DNA from: Candidatus Pelearchaeum maunauluense
GTDB taxonomy: Archaea; Thermoproteota; Nitrososphaeria_A; Caldarchaeales; Caldarchaeaceae
Reading direction: 5' to 3'
NCBI GenBank assembly: GCA_030059675.1
Contig: JANVYQ010000002.1
Span: 144,260 to 208,259 of the forward strand
Length of the DNA: 64,000 bases
In this document: piece after piece, positions 1-9,498 of the stretch
How positions within the stretch are numbered: position 1 is the first letter of the stretch
Layout of the letters: each line of letters starts with the position of its first letter
Translations under genes and position numbers: made by a program
The notes under the pieces: model-generated
Seen by the model: the letters and a program-made list of their open reading frames with translations, nothing else
What the model was told of the DNA's origin: nothing
Databases searched by the model: none

Positions 1-2
1 GA

Positions 3-629
3 GTGGCTGGGGTGAGCGGGATGTGGCTTAAGACACTGCGCGGAGCACTACCCCTAGCGACTATAATCTTCGTCATAACATTCTTCACGCGCATGACTGA
101 TAAGGGGATAACATTCATAACATTCTACGAATCATTCGCCTTCGCCTACCGTCTAGTTGTCTTCCTCTCGTCCTTCTCCCTATTCTTCCTCACCACCACG
201 CCAGAAGAGATAACGCTAACCCTAACGAAACTCAGAATACCATATCAATACACATTCGCCTTCGTATCAGCGATAAGATTCACGCCAGTACTTGCGGAAG
301 AGATGCAGAGCATAATGGACGCGCAGCGGGCGCGGGGTCTTGAGCTGGATAAGGGCGGTTTCCTACAGCGTATCAGAAAAATGATACCCGTGCTAGTTCC
401 GTTATTGGTAAATGTCTTACGCCGCTCCTATGAGCTGGCCGAGGCTATGGAGGTGAAGTGCTTCGGAGTTTCAAAGAATAGGACATACCTTAAAGAGCTG
501 AGACCAACGGGCAAAGATTATGCGTTTACTGCGGTGGTTATCGCGCTCTTTACCATAGTTGTCGTAGCTAGGATTTTCTACATTCAGCCAGCTCTCCACA
601 TCTTTGGTTCTCTCGGCCTTTTAGGCTAG
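3..629 (+). CDS. ECF transporter transmembrane protein (EcfT/CbiQ family), probably truncated at window start
   Basis: Multi-TM protein with 'AQRARGLELDKGG' and 'AMEVKCFG' motifs typical of EcfT. Confidence 0.8.
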   Translation: MAGVSGMWLKTLRGALPLATIIFVITFFTRMTDKGITFITFYESFAFAYRLVVFLSSFSLFFLTTTPEEITLTLTKLRIPYQYTFAFVSAIRFTPVLAEEMQSIMDAQRARGLELDKGGFLQRIRKMIPVLVPLLVNVLRRSYELAEAMEVKCFGVSKNRTYLKELRPTGKDYAFTAVVIALFTIVVVARIFYIQPALHIFGSLGLLG

Positions 630-1791
630 ATAGACGAGCAAGCCTCCTACCAGCCTCCTCCAGAATGTCCAGATGACGCGCAAACTGGAATCTCACAATA
701 TCTTTACGCCATCCATCATGGTAAAAGCTGCTCCCAGGAACTACCGCCACACCAACCTCCCTAACCAGAAACTCGGCAAAAGAGCTGTCATCTTCGAAGC
801 CGAATTCAGTTATGTCGGCCAAAACAAAATATGCGGCCTGCGGCTTATAGTATTTGAACCCATTTTCCCCAAGAACGCGTAGCATCACCATCCTCCGCTT
901 GTTGTACTGTTCCACCAGCCAGCGATAGTATTCGTCAGGCAAGGACAGGGCGGTAGCGGCGGCCTCCTGAAGCGGATTAGGCGCCCCCACAGTCAAAAAC
1001 TCATGTATCTTCTTCACACCCTCCAGAAGCCCCTGCTCGCCGATAACCCAGCCAACACGCCATCCAGTAGCGTTATACGTCTTCGATATCCCACTTATCG
1101 TGAGAGTACGCTCAAACATCCCGTCAAGAGAAGCCAGACTAATATGCTTAAGCCCGTCATATATTATGTATTCATAGACCTCATCAACTATCGCTATTAC
1201 ATCATAATCTATGCAGAGGTCTCTGATTAGTTTAAGTTCCTCGCATGTGAAAACCTTACCAGAAGGATTGTTAGGATTGTTGAGTATCACAAGCTTCGTC
1301 TTGTTAGTAAAGGCGTTTTTCAGCTCCTCTTCATCAACCGCGAAGCTGGGCGGCTTAAGCTCAACAAACCGCGGAACACCACCAGCCAATAATGTGTCTG
1401 GCACGTAATTCTCGTAGAACGGCTCAAAAACAACAACCTCCTCACCAGGCTCAACCAACGAGAGAATCGACGCAACCATTCCCTCCGTGGTTCCGCAAGT
1501 AACCACAACCTCCGTCTCTGGGTCAATCTCTATGTTATTATACTTCCTAACACGCTCCGCCAGGGCTTGACGTAGCCGCGGACTACCCCACGCTATCGCG
1601 TATTGATTATAGCCTGCGTCAAGCGCCTGCTTAGCGGCATCCAAGACTTCTCTGGGAGGGTTGAAGTCAGGAGACCCCTGAGCAAGGTTGACTGCACGGT
1701 ATTTGGCCGCGAGCTGTGACATCAACCTGATCACCGACTCAGGGAAGTAGCCAACTCTAGAAGCAAGATACTTGCTCATACAGTAATACAC
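568..1791 (-). CDS. Pyridoxal-phosphate aminotransferase class I/II (real start probably MSKYLASR at ~1779)
   Basis: 'NLAQGSPDFNPP', 'NNPNNPSGKVF', 'SGISKTYNATGWRVGW' PLP-fold motifs. Confidence 0.9.
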   Translation of the reverse strand: MYYCMSKYLASRVGYFPESVIRLMSQLAAKYRAVNLAQGSPDFNPPREVLDAAKQALDAGYNQYAIAWGSPRLRQALAERVRKYNNIEIDPETEVVVTCGTTEGMVASILSLVEPGEEVVVFEPFYENYVPDTLLAGGVPRFVELKPPSFAVDEEELKNAFTNKTKLVILNNPNNPSGKVFTCEELKLIRDLCIDYDVIAIVDEVYEYIIYDGLKHISLASLDGMFERTLTISGISKTYNATGWRVGWVIGEQGLLEGVKKIHEFLTVGAPNPLQEAAATALSLPDEYYRWLVEQYNKRRMVMLRVLGENGFKYYKPQAAYFVLADITEFGFEDDSSFAEFLVREVGVAVVPGSSFYHDGWRKDIVRFQFARHLDILEEAGRRLARLSSLKGRENQRCGELAECRKS

Positions 1792-1829
1792 CTACTATCA
1801 ATCCAATTCTGTGCGGGGGAGCCAGCTCA

Positions 1830-2393
1830 CTAATGATAGGTTATAAGCTCCTTCTCTTCAAGCATCTCTTGTAGGCGATGGACCGCGTCGTAGACGTCGC
1901 GCTCGTATTTCGCACCCGTACATACTAGCTTGCCGCTGGCGAACATCAGGATAACCACCTTGGGGTTATTCATCCTATATATGAGTCCTGGGAACTGCTC
2001 AGGCTCGTACATAACGTTCTCCAAGATTGTAGCTGCCTTCTCCAAATCTATTCTGCCGTGAAGGTCTATTGAAGCTACTATGTTCTGTATCTCTATTTGG
2101 GGCTCCTCGCGTATAAGGAAGTTCTCCTTCCTCAGGAGTTTGACTACGGTCTTCACAGCCTTAATGGATTCCTCCTCGTTTTTCGCTCCTGTACAGACCA
2201 TCTTGCCGCTGCTGAAGATTAGCGTGGCTGTCTTGGGCTTTGCAAGCCTAAAAACAAGGCCTGGAAACTGGGCTGGCTTATACTCCACATCTGGGAAAGT
2301 ACGCTGTATCTGCGCCAGGTCTAGACGCTGGAACAAAGTAACGCTGGCAACAACATTCTGTATCTCTATCTTTGGCTGTGGCCCTTTAGGCAT
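1830..2393 (-). CDS. tbp: TATA-box-binding protein
   Basis: Two direct repeats: 'IEIQNVVASVTLFQRLDL...FPGLVFRL...ATLIFSSGKMVCTGAK' and 'IEIQNIVASIDLHGRIDLE...FPGLIYRM...LMFASGKLVCTGAK'. Confidence 0.98.
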   Translation of the reverse strand: MPKGPQPKIEIQNVVASVTLFQRLDLAQIQRTFPDVEYKPAQFPGLVFRLAKPKTATLIFSSGKMVCTGAKNEEESIKAVKTVVKLLRKENFLIREEPQIEIQNIVASIDLHGRIDLEKAATILENVMYEPEQFPGLIYRMNNPKVVILMFASGKLVCTGAKYERDVYDAVHRLQEMLEEKELITYH

Positions 2394-2430
2394 GTAGCTG
2401 GCTCGCCTTGTCTGCTCTGTTTAAAAACCC

Positions 2431-2450
2431 TTTATAAGCCTTTATAAGCA
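2431..2450 (-). promoter_or_regulatory. Tandem TATA boxes upstream of tbp
   Basis: Plus strand 'tttataagcc tttataagca': two TATA-like units exactly 10 bp apart, ~40-55 bp upstream of the tbp ATG. Confidence 0.6.
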
Positions 2451-2517
2451 CGGCATAGAATGCAGCCCAACAAAGGCGCCATAGGGTGTAGAGGCATCTG
2501 GTTGGCCGTCGCTGGCC

Positions 2518-3186
2518 TTAAACAGCCTCGGCGGGGAGTAGAGACTCAAGCATGACATCCTCTATGTCTGACTCTAGCCTACGCGCAAATTCCTCCTTAA
2601 ACAGAATCTTCACCTCATCTAGATTGTAACTTCGGCCTTTAATTTTCTGAAGCGATGTTATCACGCTACTCTCCATACCACAAGGCCTTATACGTGTGAA
2701 ATATGAGAGGTCTGTATTCACGTTGAGCGCTATACCATGGTATGTTACCCAGTGTTTTACCGCAAGTCCTATTGATGCTATCTTTTTCCCACCAACCCAC
2801 ACACCAGGCATACCCTCAACACGCGAGGCCTCAACGCCCAGCCGACGTAGGGTCGCTATACAGCTCTCCTCAAGAATATTCACAAACTCTTTAACACCCA
2901 GCCCACGCTTGTTAAGGTCTATTATAGGATACGCAACCATCTGGCCTGGCCCGTGATAGGTCGCGTCCCCGCCTCGCTCAATACGATAAACAGGAATACT
3001 CCAGTCCAGTATGTTATGCTCGTCGCCTTTCCTGCCTAATGTGAAGACGTGGGGGTGCTCCACGAGAAGTAGCAAGTCTCCGACTTTTTCTTGTATTCTT
3101 AGCTCAACCAGCTTTAGCTGAAGGTTCCAAGTCCATTCATAGTCCGCATACCCAAGGTCGCAGCATACTATTTTAGCGCGGGGCAA
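2518..3186 (-). CDS. lipB: Lipoyl(octanoyl) transferase LipB
   Basis: 'HPHVFTLGRKGDEHNI', 'ERGGDATYHGPGQMVAYPIIDL', 'GKKIASIGLAVKHWVTYHGIALNVNTDLSYF'. Confidence 0.95.
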   Translation of the reverse strand: MPRAKIVCCDLGYADYEWTWNLQLKLVELRIQEKVGDLLLLVEHPHVFTLGRKGDEHNILDWSIPVYRIERGGDATYHGPGQMVAYPIIDLNKRGLGVKEFVNILEESCIATLRRLGVEASRVEGMPGVWVGGKKIASIGLAVKHWVTYHGIALNVNTDLSYFTRIRPCGMESSVITSLQKIKGRSYNLDEVKILFKEEFARRLESDIEDVMLESLLPAEAV

Positions 3187-4570
3187 GGTGTATCGCCCTC
3201 CTTAAAACGGCGTGGGCTGCTTCATTAATTGACTCTGCGAATGTTGGGTGTGCGTGTATCGTGTATCCCACGTCCTCGGCGGTGGCCGCCATCTCCAGCG
3301 CGAGCGCGGCCTCGTTTATAAGCTCCGTCGCATGCGGCGCCGCTATGTGAATCCCAAGAATACTACCAGACTCACCCTCGGCAACTATCTTAACCACACC
3401 CTCAGTTTCGTCCTCCAGAACACCACGCCCAAGGGCAGAGAGGGGAAAACGCGCAGACGTTACAGAGAAGCCAGAGTTTCGCGCCTCAGCCTCGGTATAG
3501 CCGACAGACCCTATCTCAGGGTCGGTGAATATGGCGTTGGGAACCGCTCTATTATCAAAGACGGAGTTCTGGCCAGCTATGACCTCCGCCGCGACTATCC
3601 CCTGTCTGGAGGCTCTATGAGCTAAGAAAGGCGGGCCCGTAGCGTCGCCTATCGCATAAACCCCGTCAACGCTAGTGCGCATCCTATCATCAACCTTAAT
3701 GAACCCCTTACCATCCAGCTCAACTCCCAACTCGCGGAGCTTCTCCACCCACTTAGTTGGTCTCTTTCCAACAGCAACCAATACACGATCCACAGCATAC
3801 TTATCTCCAGACGTTAAATTAACACGCACCCCATCATCGTCTTTTCTATAGTTTTCAACGGTGGTTCCCAAATGTATCTTGACACCCCTCCTCTCCAGTG
3901 AGCGTTTTACTATTCTGGCGAGCTCTGGCTCCACTCCAGGAAGAAGCTGCTGCATGAGTTCTATGATTATTACTTCGCTACCTAGTTTGGAGTAGGCTGT
4001 ACCTAGCTCCAGCCCTATGGGGCCTCCGCCGACTACGAGGAGGCGCTTGGGTAGTTCGCGTAGTGAGAGAGCCTCGGCAAATGAGATTACATGCTTTCCG
4101 TCAAAAGGTATGCTGGGTAGCTCTGTGGGGGCTGTTCCAGATGCTATAACTATGCTGCTGGCGGAAACTACCTCGCGGGAGCCGTTGGTAGTTATCTCCA
4201 CACTACTATTATCCACAAGCTCCGCGTGTCCTTTCACAATCTTTACACCATTTGACTTTAAGAGGAACGCTATACCATCACGGAGGCGTTGTATCACCTT
4301 ATCCTTCTTCTCCTGAAGCTTTGCCAAGCTGGGTTGAAGCTCGCCTGAGAGAGCGCCGTCGTTGACGAGCTTCTTAGCTTCGTAGAACTTGTTGGCAAAC
4401 GATATTATGACCTTGGAGGGGATGCATCCAGCGTTGGTGCATTCTCCCCCAAGCTCCCTCTCCTCAACGAGGAGAGCCTTCTTGCCCAACTGGCCCAGCC
4501 TTATGGCGCATACATAGCCGCCTGGCCCGCCGCCGATTACCACGGCGTCATACTTCTCAGTCAATACCAC
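3173..4570 (-). CDS. lpdA: Dihydrolipoyl dehydrogenase (E3)
   Basis: FAD 'GGGPGGYVCAIRLGQLG', redox 'ECTNAGCIPSK', C-terminal 'HAHPTFAESINEAA'. Confidence 0.96.
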   Translation of the reverse strand: MVLTEKYDAVVIGGGPGGYVCAIRLGQLGKKALLVEERELGGECTNAGCIPSKVIISFANKFYEAKKLVNDGALSGELQPSLAKLQEKKDKVIQRLRDGIAFLLKSNGVKIVKGHAELVDNSSVEITTNGSREVVSASSIVIASGTAPTELPSIPFDGKHVISFAEALSLRELPKRLLVVGGGPIGLELGTAYSKLGSEVIIIELMQQLLPGVEPELARIVKRSLERRGVKIHLGTTVENYRKDDDGVRVNLTSGDKYAVDRVLVAVGKRPTKWVEKLRELGVELDGKGFIKVDDRMRTSVDGVYAIGDATGPPFLAHRASRQGIVAAEVIAGQNSVFDNRAVPNAIFTDPEIGSVGYTEAEARNSGFSVTSARFPLSALGRGVLEDETEGVVKIVAEGESGSILGIHIAAPHATELINEAALALEMAATAEDVGYTIHAHPTFAESINEAAHAVLRRAIHLAPR

Positions 4571-4609
4571 ACCCCAACACCAGCATAGCTAGCTTATAGT
4601 TATGCGTTT

Positions 4610-5779
4610 TTAGATTATCATGAGGGCTGGGTTCTCAAGATATCGTTTGAGCCTGTTCATGAAGCGGCTTACGTAAGCGCCATCCACTACACGATGGTCA
4701 AAAGTTAGTGCTAATGTTATCTCTGGTCTTATTATGAGCTGGTCTCCCTCTACTGCTGGCCGTTTCTCCACACGGCCCACGCCGAGTATGGCTACCTCTG
4801 GATAGTTTATTATTGGCGTTCCGCTAAGCCCCCCTATCGCCCCGTAGTTGGTTATGCTGAATGTACCGCCGCTAACGTCTTCCAGCTTTAGAGCACCGCG
4901 CCGCGCCCTGTCTACCAGCTCGCTAATCTCAACCGCAAGAGTTATGACATCCTTACTCTCAACATTCTTAACGACGGGAACCAGAAGCCCCTCAGGCGTA
5001 TCAACAGCGACGCCAAAATTATAATGCTTGTAGACTACTATCTCCTGCTTTTCATCATCAACCGTAGCATTAAGCATGGGGAATTCCCCAAGACTCTTAA
5101 CCAGCGCCTTCATGATGAATGGCAGGTAGGTTATCTTGACGCCGCGCTCCTCGGCAATTTGCCGCGCCTCGTCGCGAAGTCTTATCAACTGAGTCACATC
5201 AATATACTCGAAAATCGTTACTGGGGCAGCGCGGGATACTGATTTTACAAGCCTTTCTGCTATCATTCTACGTAAGCCGCGGAGCGGTATTCTCTCCTCG
5301 CCGACGATGGTCTCAGGCCTGGTGGCTGTTATTGTTGGTGGCGAGCTTGCCGCCTTTCGCACATCCTCCTCGGTTATCCTTCCACCAGGTCCCGTACCCT
5401 TGATGATAGAGAGGTCTACTCCTAACTCGCGAGCTAGCTTTCTTACTGCTGGCGTTGCTAGGACGCGCTGTTCTTGCGGCCTTGTTGGCTGTGCCGTCTG
5501 TGTTGCTGGTTGCCTAGGTGTTGTTGGGGTTTCGGCTTGTTCCTGGCTTGTCTGAATCTCTGCTATGGGTTCGCCTACCTTGACCACCTGCCCCTCGCGA
5601 GCGAGTAGCTTGACTACCTGCCCCTCATATGGGGATGGAATCTCCACATTCACTTTCACCGTCATAACCTCAACGAGGGGCTGATACTTCTTTACAAAGT
5701 CCCCCTCCTTAACCAGCCACCTGATAATCTCGCCCTCGCTAATACCTTCACCAATATCAGGAAGTTTTAGCAGGGTCAT
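4610..5779 (-). CDS. 2-oxoacid dehydrogenase E2 (dihydrolipoyl acyltransferase)
   Basis: N-terminal lipoyl domain with 'VEVMTVKVNVEI', E3-binding domain, catalytic 'LTFDHRVVDGAYVSRFMNRLK'. Confidence 0.95.
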   Translation of the reverse strand: MTLLKLPDIGEGISEGEIIRWLVKEGDFVKKYQPLVEVMTVKVNVEIPSPYEGQVVKLLAREGQVVKVGEPIAEIQTSQEQAETPTTPRQPATQTAQPTRPQEQRVLATPAVRKLARELGVDLSIIKGTGPGGRITEEDVRKAASSPPTITATRPETIVGEERIPLRGLRRMIAERLVKSVSRAAPVTIFEYIDVTQLIRLRDEARQIAEERGVKITYLPFIMKALVKSLGEFPMLNATVDDEKQEIVVYKHYNFGVAVDTPEGLLVPVVKNVESKDVITLAVEISELVDRARRGALKLEDVSGGTFSITNYGAIGGLSGTPIINYPEVAILGVGRVEKRPAVEGDQLIIRPEITLALTFDHRVVDGAYVSRFMNRLKRYLENPALMII

Positions 5780-5792
5780 GGGAGTTCACCGC

Positions 5793-6770
5793 TTAGAACG
5801 AGACGGCCCTTTTGATAGCATCTAATATACGCCTCTCGTTGGGTAGGTATAAGTGTTCATGAACTAGGGGGAATGGTGTGTCGTAGCCCGCCACGCGTAT
5901 AATCGGCGATTGTAGGCTCAGGATTTCCCGCTCTGCTATGAACGCCGCTATCTCCGCACCGAATCCACATATCTTCGGAGCTTCATGGACTATAATAGGC
6001 CGTCCAGTCTTGCGCACGGTCTTTATTATCGCCTCACCGTCGAAAGGAAGTAGAGACCTCAAATCAAGGACTTCTACGCTTATTCCTTCTTTCTCGGCTT
6101 TCTCCGCTGCGGCTTCACACTCATACACCATCGCTCCATACGTTATCAGAGAAACATCACTACCCTCGCGAACGAGGCGTGAAACGCCTATTGGGACTGT
6201 ATAATCACCTTCGGGAACCTCGCCCTTCACGCTGCGGTAAATCCTCTTAGGCTCAAAGAATATTACGGGGTCTTCATCCCTTATGGCTGAGATAAGTAGC
6301 CCCTTGGCGTCGTATGGCGTTGATGGTATAACTACCTTAAGCCCAGCGGTGTGTATAAAATATGCTTCTGGGCTTTGGGAGTGGTGTAGCCCTCCCTTCA
6401 CACCTCCGCCGTAGGGTGCTCTTATGACGAGTGGTGCAGAGAACTGCCCACCAGACCTGTAGCGTATCTTCGCTATGTTTGAGACTATCTGGTCAAACCC
6501 GCCGTATATGAAGTCGGCAAACTGTATCTCGGCAACAGGCCTAAGGCCGTAGATTGCCATTCCGAGCGCAACGCCTACTATAGCTGATTCTGCTAGAGGG
6601 GTGTCTATAACCCTGTCGGGACCAAACTCCTCATACAACCCCTCGGTGCAGAGGAAGACGCCGCCTCTACGGCCCACGTCCTCGCCCATCACGATAACCC
6701 TATCGTCGCGCCGCATCTCCTCGCGGAGAGCCTGATTTATCGCCTGGGCGAGTGAAATAACCGCCAACAC
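5793..6770 (-). CDS. 2-oxoacid dehydrogenase E1 beta subunit
   Basis: '[26 protein letters not shown]', '[17 protein letters not shown]', transketolase C-terminal domain. Confidence 0.95.
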   Translation of the reverse strand: MLAVISLAQAINQALREEMRRDDRVIVMGEDVGRRGGVFLCTEGLYEEFGPDRVIDTPLAESAIVGVALGMAIYGLRPVAEIQFADFIYGGFDQIVSNIAKIRYRSGGQFSAPLVIRAPYGGGVKGGLHHSQSPEAYFIHTAGLKVVIPSTPYDAKGLLISAIRDEDPVIFFEPKRIYRSVKGEVPEGDYTVPIGVSRLVREGSDVSLITYGAMVYECEAAAEKAEKEGISVEVLDLRSLLPFDGEAIIKTVRKTGRPIIVHEAPKICGFGAEIAAFIAEREILSLQSPIIRVAGYDTPFPLVHEHLYLPNERRILDAIKRAVSF

Positions 6771-6780
6771 CTCTCACCTC

Positions 6781-7869
6781 CTAAATAAATCTAGAGAACT
6801 CATCACGCTCTTCAGCCAAGTGCCATGGCTCGCTTTCATAGACATCGGCAAATATTACATCAGGCTTGAGTGGCCGTTTTCGCTCCGCTTTCTCAATCTC
6901 GAGCTTAATGTCTTCTTCAATCTCCTCATGGAGCTTTGCGTCATCTTCCTCGCTCCACAGGCCGCGCCGTATTAAAAAGCGCTTAAACCTTGCTATGGGG
7001 TCTCTCTCCCGCCATTTCTCAACCTCCGCATGTTCCCTATAGCGGCTGGGGTCGTCTGCCGTTGTGTGAGGACCAAGCCTATATGTGAAGGCCTCTATGA
7101 GGGTCGGCCCCTCACCCCGCCGCGCCTTCTCAATAGCGCGTTTAGTCGCGGAATAGCAGGCAAGAACGTCGTTTCCATCAACCCACACGCCCTCAAAACC
7201 ATACGCAACAGCCTTCTCGGCTATTGTTTTAGTAGCGGTCTGCCGCGAGAACGGGCATGATATTGCATATTGGTTATTCTGGCAGAAGAAAACTACAGGT
7301 GCTTTGAAGACGCCAGCGAAGTTAAGTGCTTCATGGAAATCACCCTTGGATGTCGCTCCATCGCCAAAGTATGTTATCGCAACGGCTTTCTCTCCCCTAT
7401 ACTTTGCGGCCATAGCAAACCCTACAGCCGTAGGTATCTGCATACCCACAGGAACAGGAGCGGGAACTATCTTATGCCGCCTACTGCCATAGACAGCCAT
7501 ATCATGACCATGTAGTGGGTCTTCCTCGTTGCAGAATTGGCGGTTTAGTATCTCTGAAATCGGGACTCCCCGCGCTATGTAGACAGGTATCTCGCGGTAT
7601 GAGGGGAAGACCCAGTCCTCTGACTCCAGTGTGTGCGCGCTTCCCACCATAGCGGCTTCCTGCCCCTCGCTGGGAGCATGTATGGCTACGCGACCCATGC
7701 GTTGAAGCCGCATAAGCCAGCTATCAAGACGGCGGGCAAGAACCATATCCCGATACATCTTCAACATCTGCGAGGTGGAGAGTTCGGGTAAGTGCTCCTC
7801 GTCAGCTGAGCCGTCTAATGAGATTATCTGAAACGCCCCCATCACGCATCCAACTATAGACATTTGCAT
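6781..7869 (-). CDS. 2-oxoacid dehydrogenase E1 alpha subunit
   Basis: TPP motif 'GDGATSKGDFHEALNFAGVFKAPVVFFCQNNQYAIS'. Confidence 0.95.
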   Translation of the reverse strand: MQMSIVGCVMGAFQIISLDGSADEEHLPELSTSQMLKMYRDMVLARRLDSWLMRLQRMGRVAIHAPSEGQEAAMVGSAHTLESEDWVFPSYREIPVYIARGVPISEILNRQFCNEEDPLHGHDMAVYGSRRHKIVPAPVPVGMQIPTAVGFAMAAKYRGEKAVAITYFGDGATSKGDFHEALNFAGVFKAPVVFFCQNNQYAISCPFSRQTATKTIAEKAVAYGFEGVWVDGNDVLACYSATKRAIEKARRGEGPTLIEAFTYRLGPHTTADDPSRYREHAEVEKWRERDPIARFKRFLIRRGLWSEEDDAKLHEEIEEDIKLEIEKAERKRPLKPDVIFADVYESEPWHLAEERDEFSRFI

Positions 7870-7911
7870 GCATGCTTATAATTTCTTATACAACTACCTA
7901 TAGGCGAGATT

Positions 7912-8793
7912 TCATCTACCATGCCTTATTAACATCTCTAAGAAGAACTCCCCAGCCCTGTACGAGCTTCTAACAAGCGGCCCGGAGGCTACGTACAGGA
8001 ACCCCATACGTTCAGCCTCCCTACGGTAATACTCAAACACGGAGGGATGAACATACTCGCGCACGGGTATGTGGTTTAGGGTAGGCCTAAGATACTGGCC
8101 GAGGGTAACGATATCCACACCAGCCTCGCGTAGCCGCCTTAATGTGTAAAGAACCTCTTCAACGTTTTCACCAAGCCCCAACATTATGGACGATTTGGTA
8201 TATATCGCTGGGTCAAGCTCCTTAACCATCCTTAAAACAGTTAGAGACTGCTCAAATGACGCCCTCCTATCGCGTATTTGCGGCGTTAAGCGCGGTACCG
8301 TCTCCACATTATGCGCTATCACCTCTGGCTTAGCCTCCACTACCTTCGCTATTGCCTCGCGAGAGCCGTTAAAGTCGGGTATGAGCGTCTCAACTAGTAT
8401 GTTGGGGTCTTGCTGCTTTATCGCGCGTACTGTGGCGGCGAAGTGCGAGGCCCCTCCATCTGGGAGGTCGTCGCGACATACTGATGTGAGAACGACAAAC
8501 CTTATCCCCATCTCCTTAACTGCACGAGCCACACGCTCAGGCTCGTCATCCTCAACTATCCCTCCAGGATGGCCGGTCTTAACTGCGCAAAACCTACAGC
8601 CACGCGTACATATGTCGCCCATCAACATTATCGTGGCCGTACCACCGCCCCAACACTCACCCAAATTAGGGCATAACGCCTCTTCACAGACAGTATGCAG
8701 CCTATAACGCTTGATTATACCCCTAAGCCTGAGATACTCAGGCCCAGCAGGTATCTTGGCTTTAATCCACTCAGGCTTTCTCAGCGTCTGCAT
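7912..8793 (-). CDS. lipA: Lipoyl synthase (radical SAM)
   Basis: '[36 protein letters not shown]' with both LipA cysteine motifs. Confidence 0.97.
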   Translation of the reverse strand: MQTLRKPEWIKAKIPAGPEYLRLRGIIKRYRLHTVCEEALCPNLGECWGGGTATIMLMGDICTRGCRFCAVKTGHPGGIVEDDEPERVARAVKEMGIRFVVLTSVCRDDLPDGGASHFAATVRAIKQQDPNILVETLIPDFNGSREAIAKVVEAKPEVIAHNVETVPRLTPQIRDRRASFEQSLTVLRMVKELDPAIYTKSSIMLGLGENVEEVLYTLRRLREAGVDIVTLGQYLRPTLNHIPVREYVHPSVFEYYRREAERMGFLYVASGPLVRSSYRAGEFFLEMLIRHGR

Positions 8794-9012
8794 TTCCTAG
8801 AAAAGACAGATAGATGACTTTTAAACTCTAACAAACCCGCCAAATAGCTAAAAATCCGCCACATGGAAAAATACGTATATTCGCATATAAGATGCCACTA
8901 AAACATCGTAAAAATTCAATGAATAGCCATACAGACCCGTAGGGGATGATGTTTAAGCATATATGCTACTCTCATACGTTGGATTTCTGGAATTAGGAAA
9001 GGTGCGTCACGC

Positions 9013-9450
9013 GTGATATACGAGGAATCAGCAGGCGCCGTTGTCTTCTATGACTCAGAGAGGGGGCCTGAATATCTGGTTTTACTCTACGATGCTGGCC
9101 ACTGGGACTTTCCAAAAGGTGGTCTGGAGTTCGGAGAGAGCGAGATAGACGCGGCTATACGCGAGGTTCGCGAGGAGACGGGCCTGGAGAATATTCAGAT
9201 AATAGAGGGATTCCGCAAAGAGATAGAATACATGTACCACAAGAAACGAGACCTGGTGAAGAAAAGGGTTGCCTTTTATCTGGCTAAGTCAGATACGAAA
9301 GAGGTGAAGCTCTCTTACGAGCATAAAGACTTTGCCTGGCTGGACTATGAAAACGCCATGAGGCGGCTAACATTCAAGACGGCCAAGGATACACTGGCTG
9401 AGGCCCATAGATTCCTTATGCAGAACCAGAAAAAGCTGAGTGAGACTTAA
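9013..9450 (+). CDS. Nudix hydrolase
   Basis: Nudix box 'GGLEFGESEIDAAIREVREETGLE'. Confidence 0.95.
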   Translation: MIYEESAGAVVFYDSERGPEYLVLLYDAGHWDFPKGGLEFGESEIDAAIREVREETGLENIQIIEGFRKEIEYMYHKKRDLVKKRVAFYLAKSDTKEVKLSYEHKDFAWLDYENAMRRLTFKTAKDTLAEAHRFLMQNQKKLSET

Positions 9451-9498
9451 ATGATGAGAAATTGAATCGCCAACAGCCATACAGGTGATAAAGACGCT

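Noticed and set aside
2440-2520. Possible tRNA-like or ncRNA segment ('ggcgccatagggtgtagaggcatctggttggcc') downstream of the TATA repeats
   Set aside because: No T-loop (GTTCRANTC), no cloverleaf I could fold; the TATA boxes are better explained by the divergent tbp gene.
3248-3625. Plus-strand ORFs opposite lpdA, lipA, E1, rfc and mcm genes (e.g. 3248..3625, 8186..8707, 4017..4316)
   Set aside because: They lie antisense within clear conserved genes and carry low-complexity translations without motifs; treated as spurious.
8820-9010. C/D-box sRNA-like motif ('gatgatg...tctgga') upstream of the Nudix gene
   Set aside because: No proper D box or C'/D' pair; not supportable.
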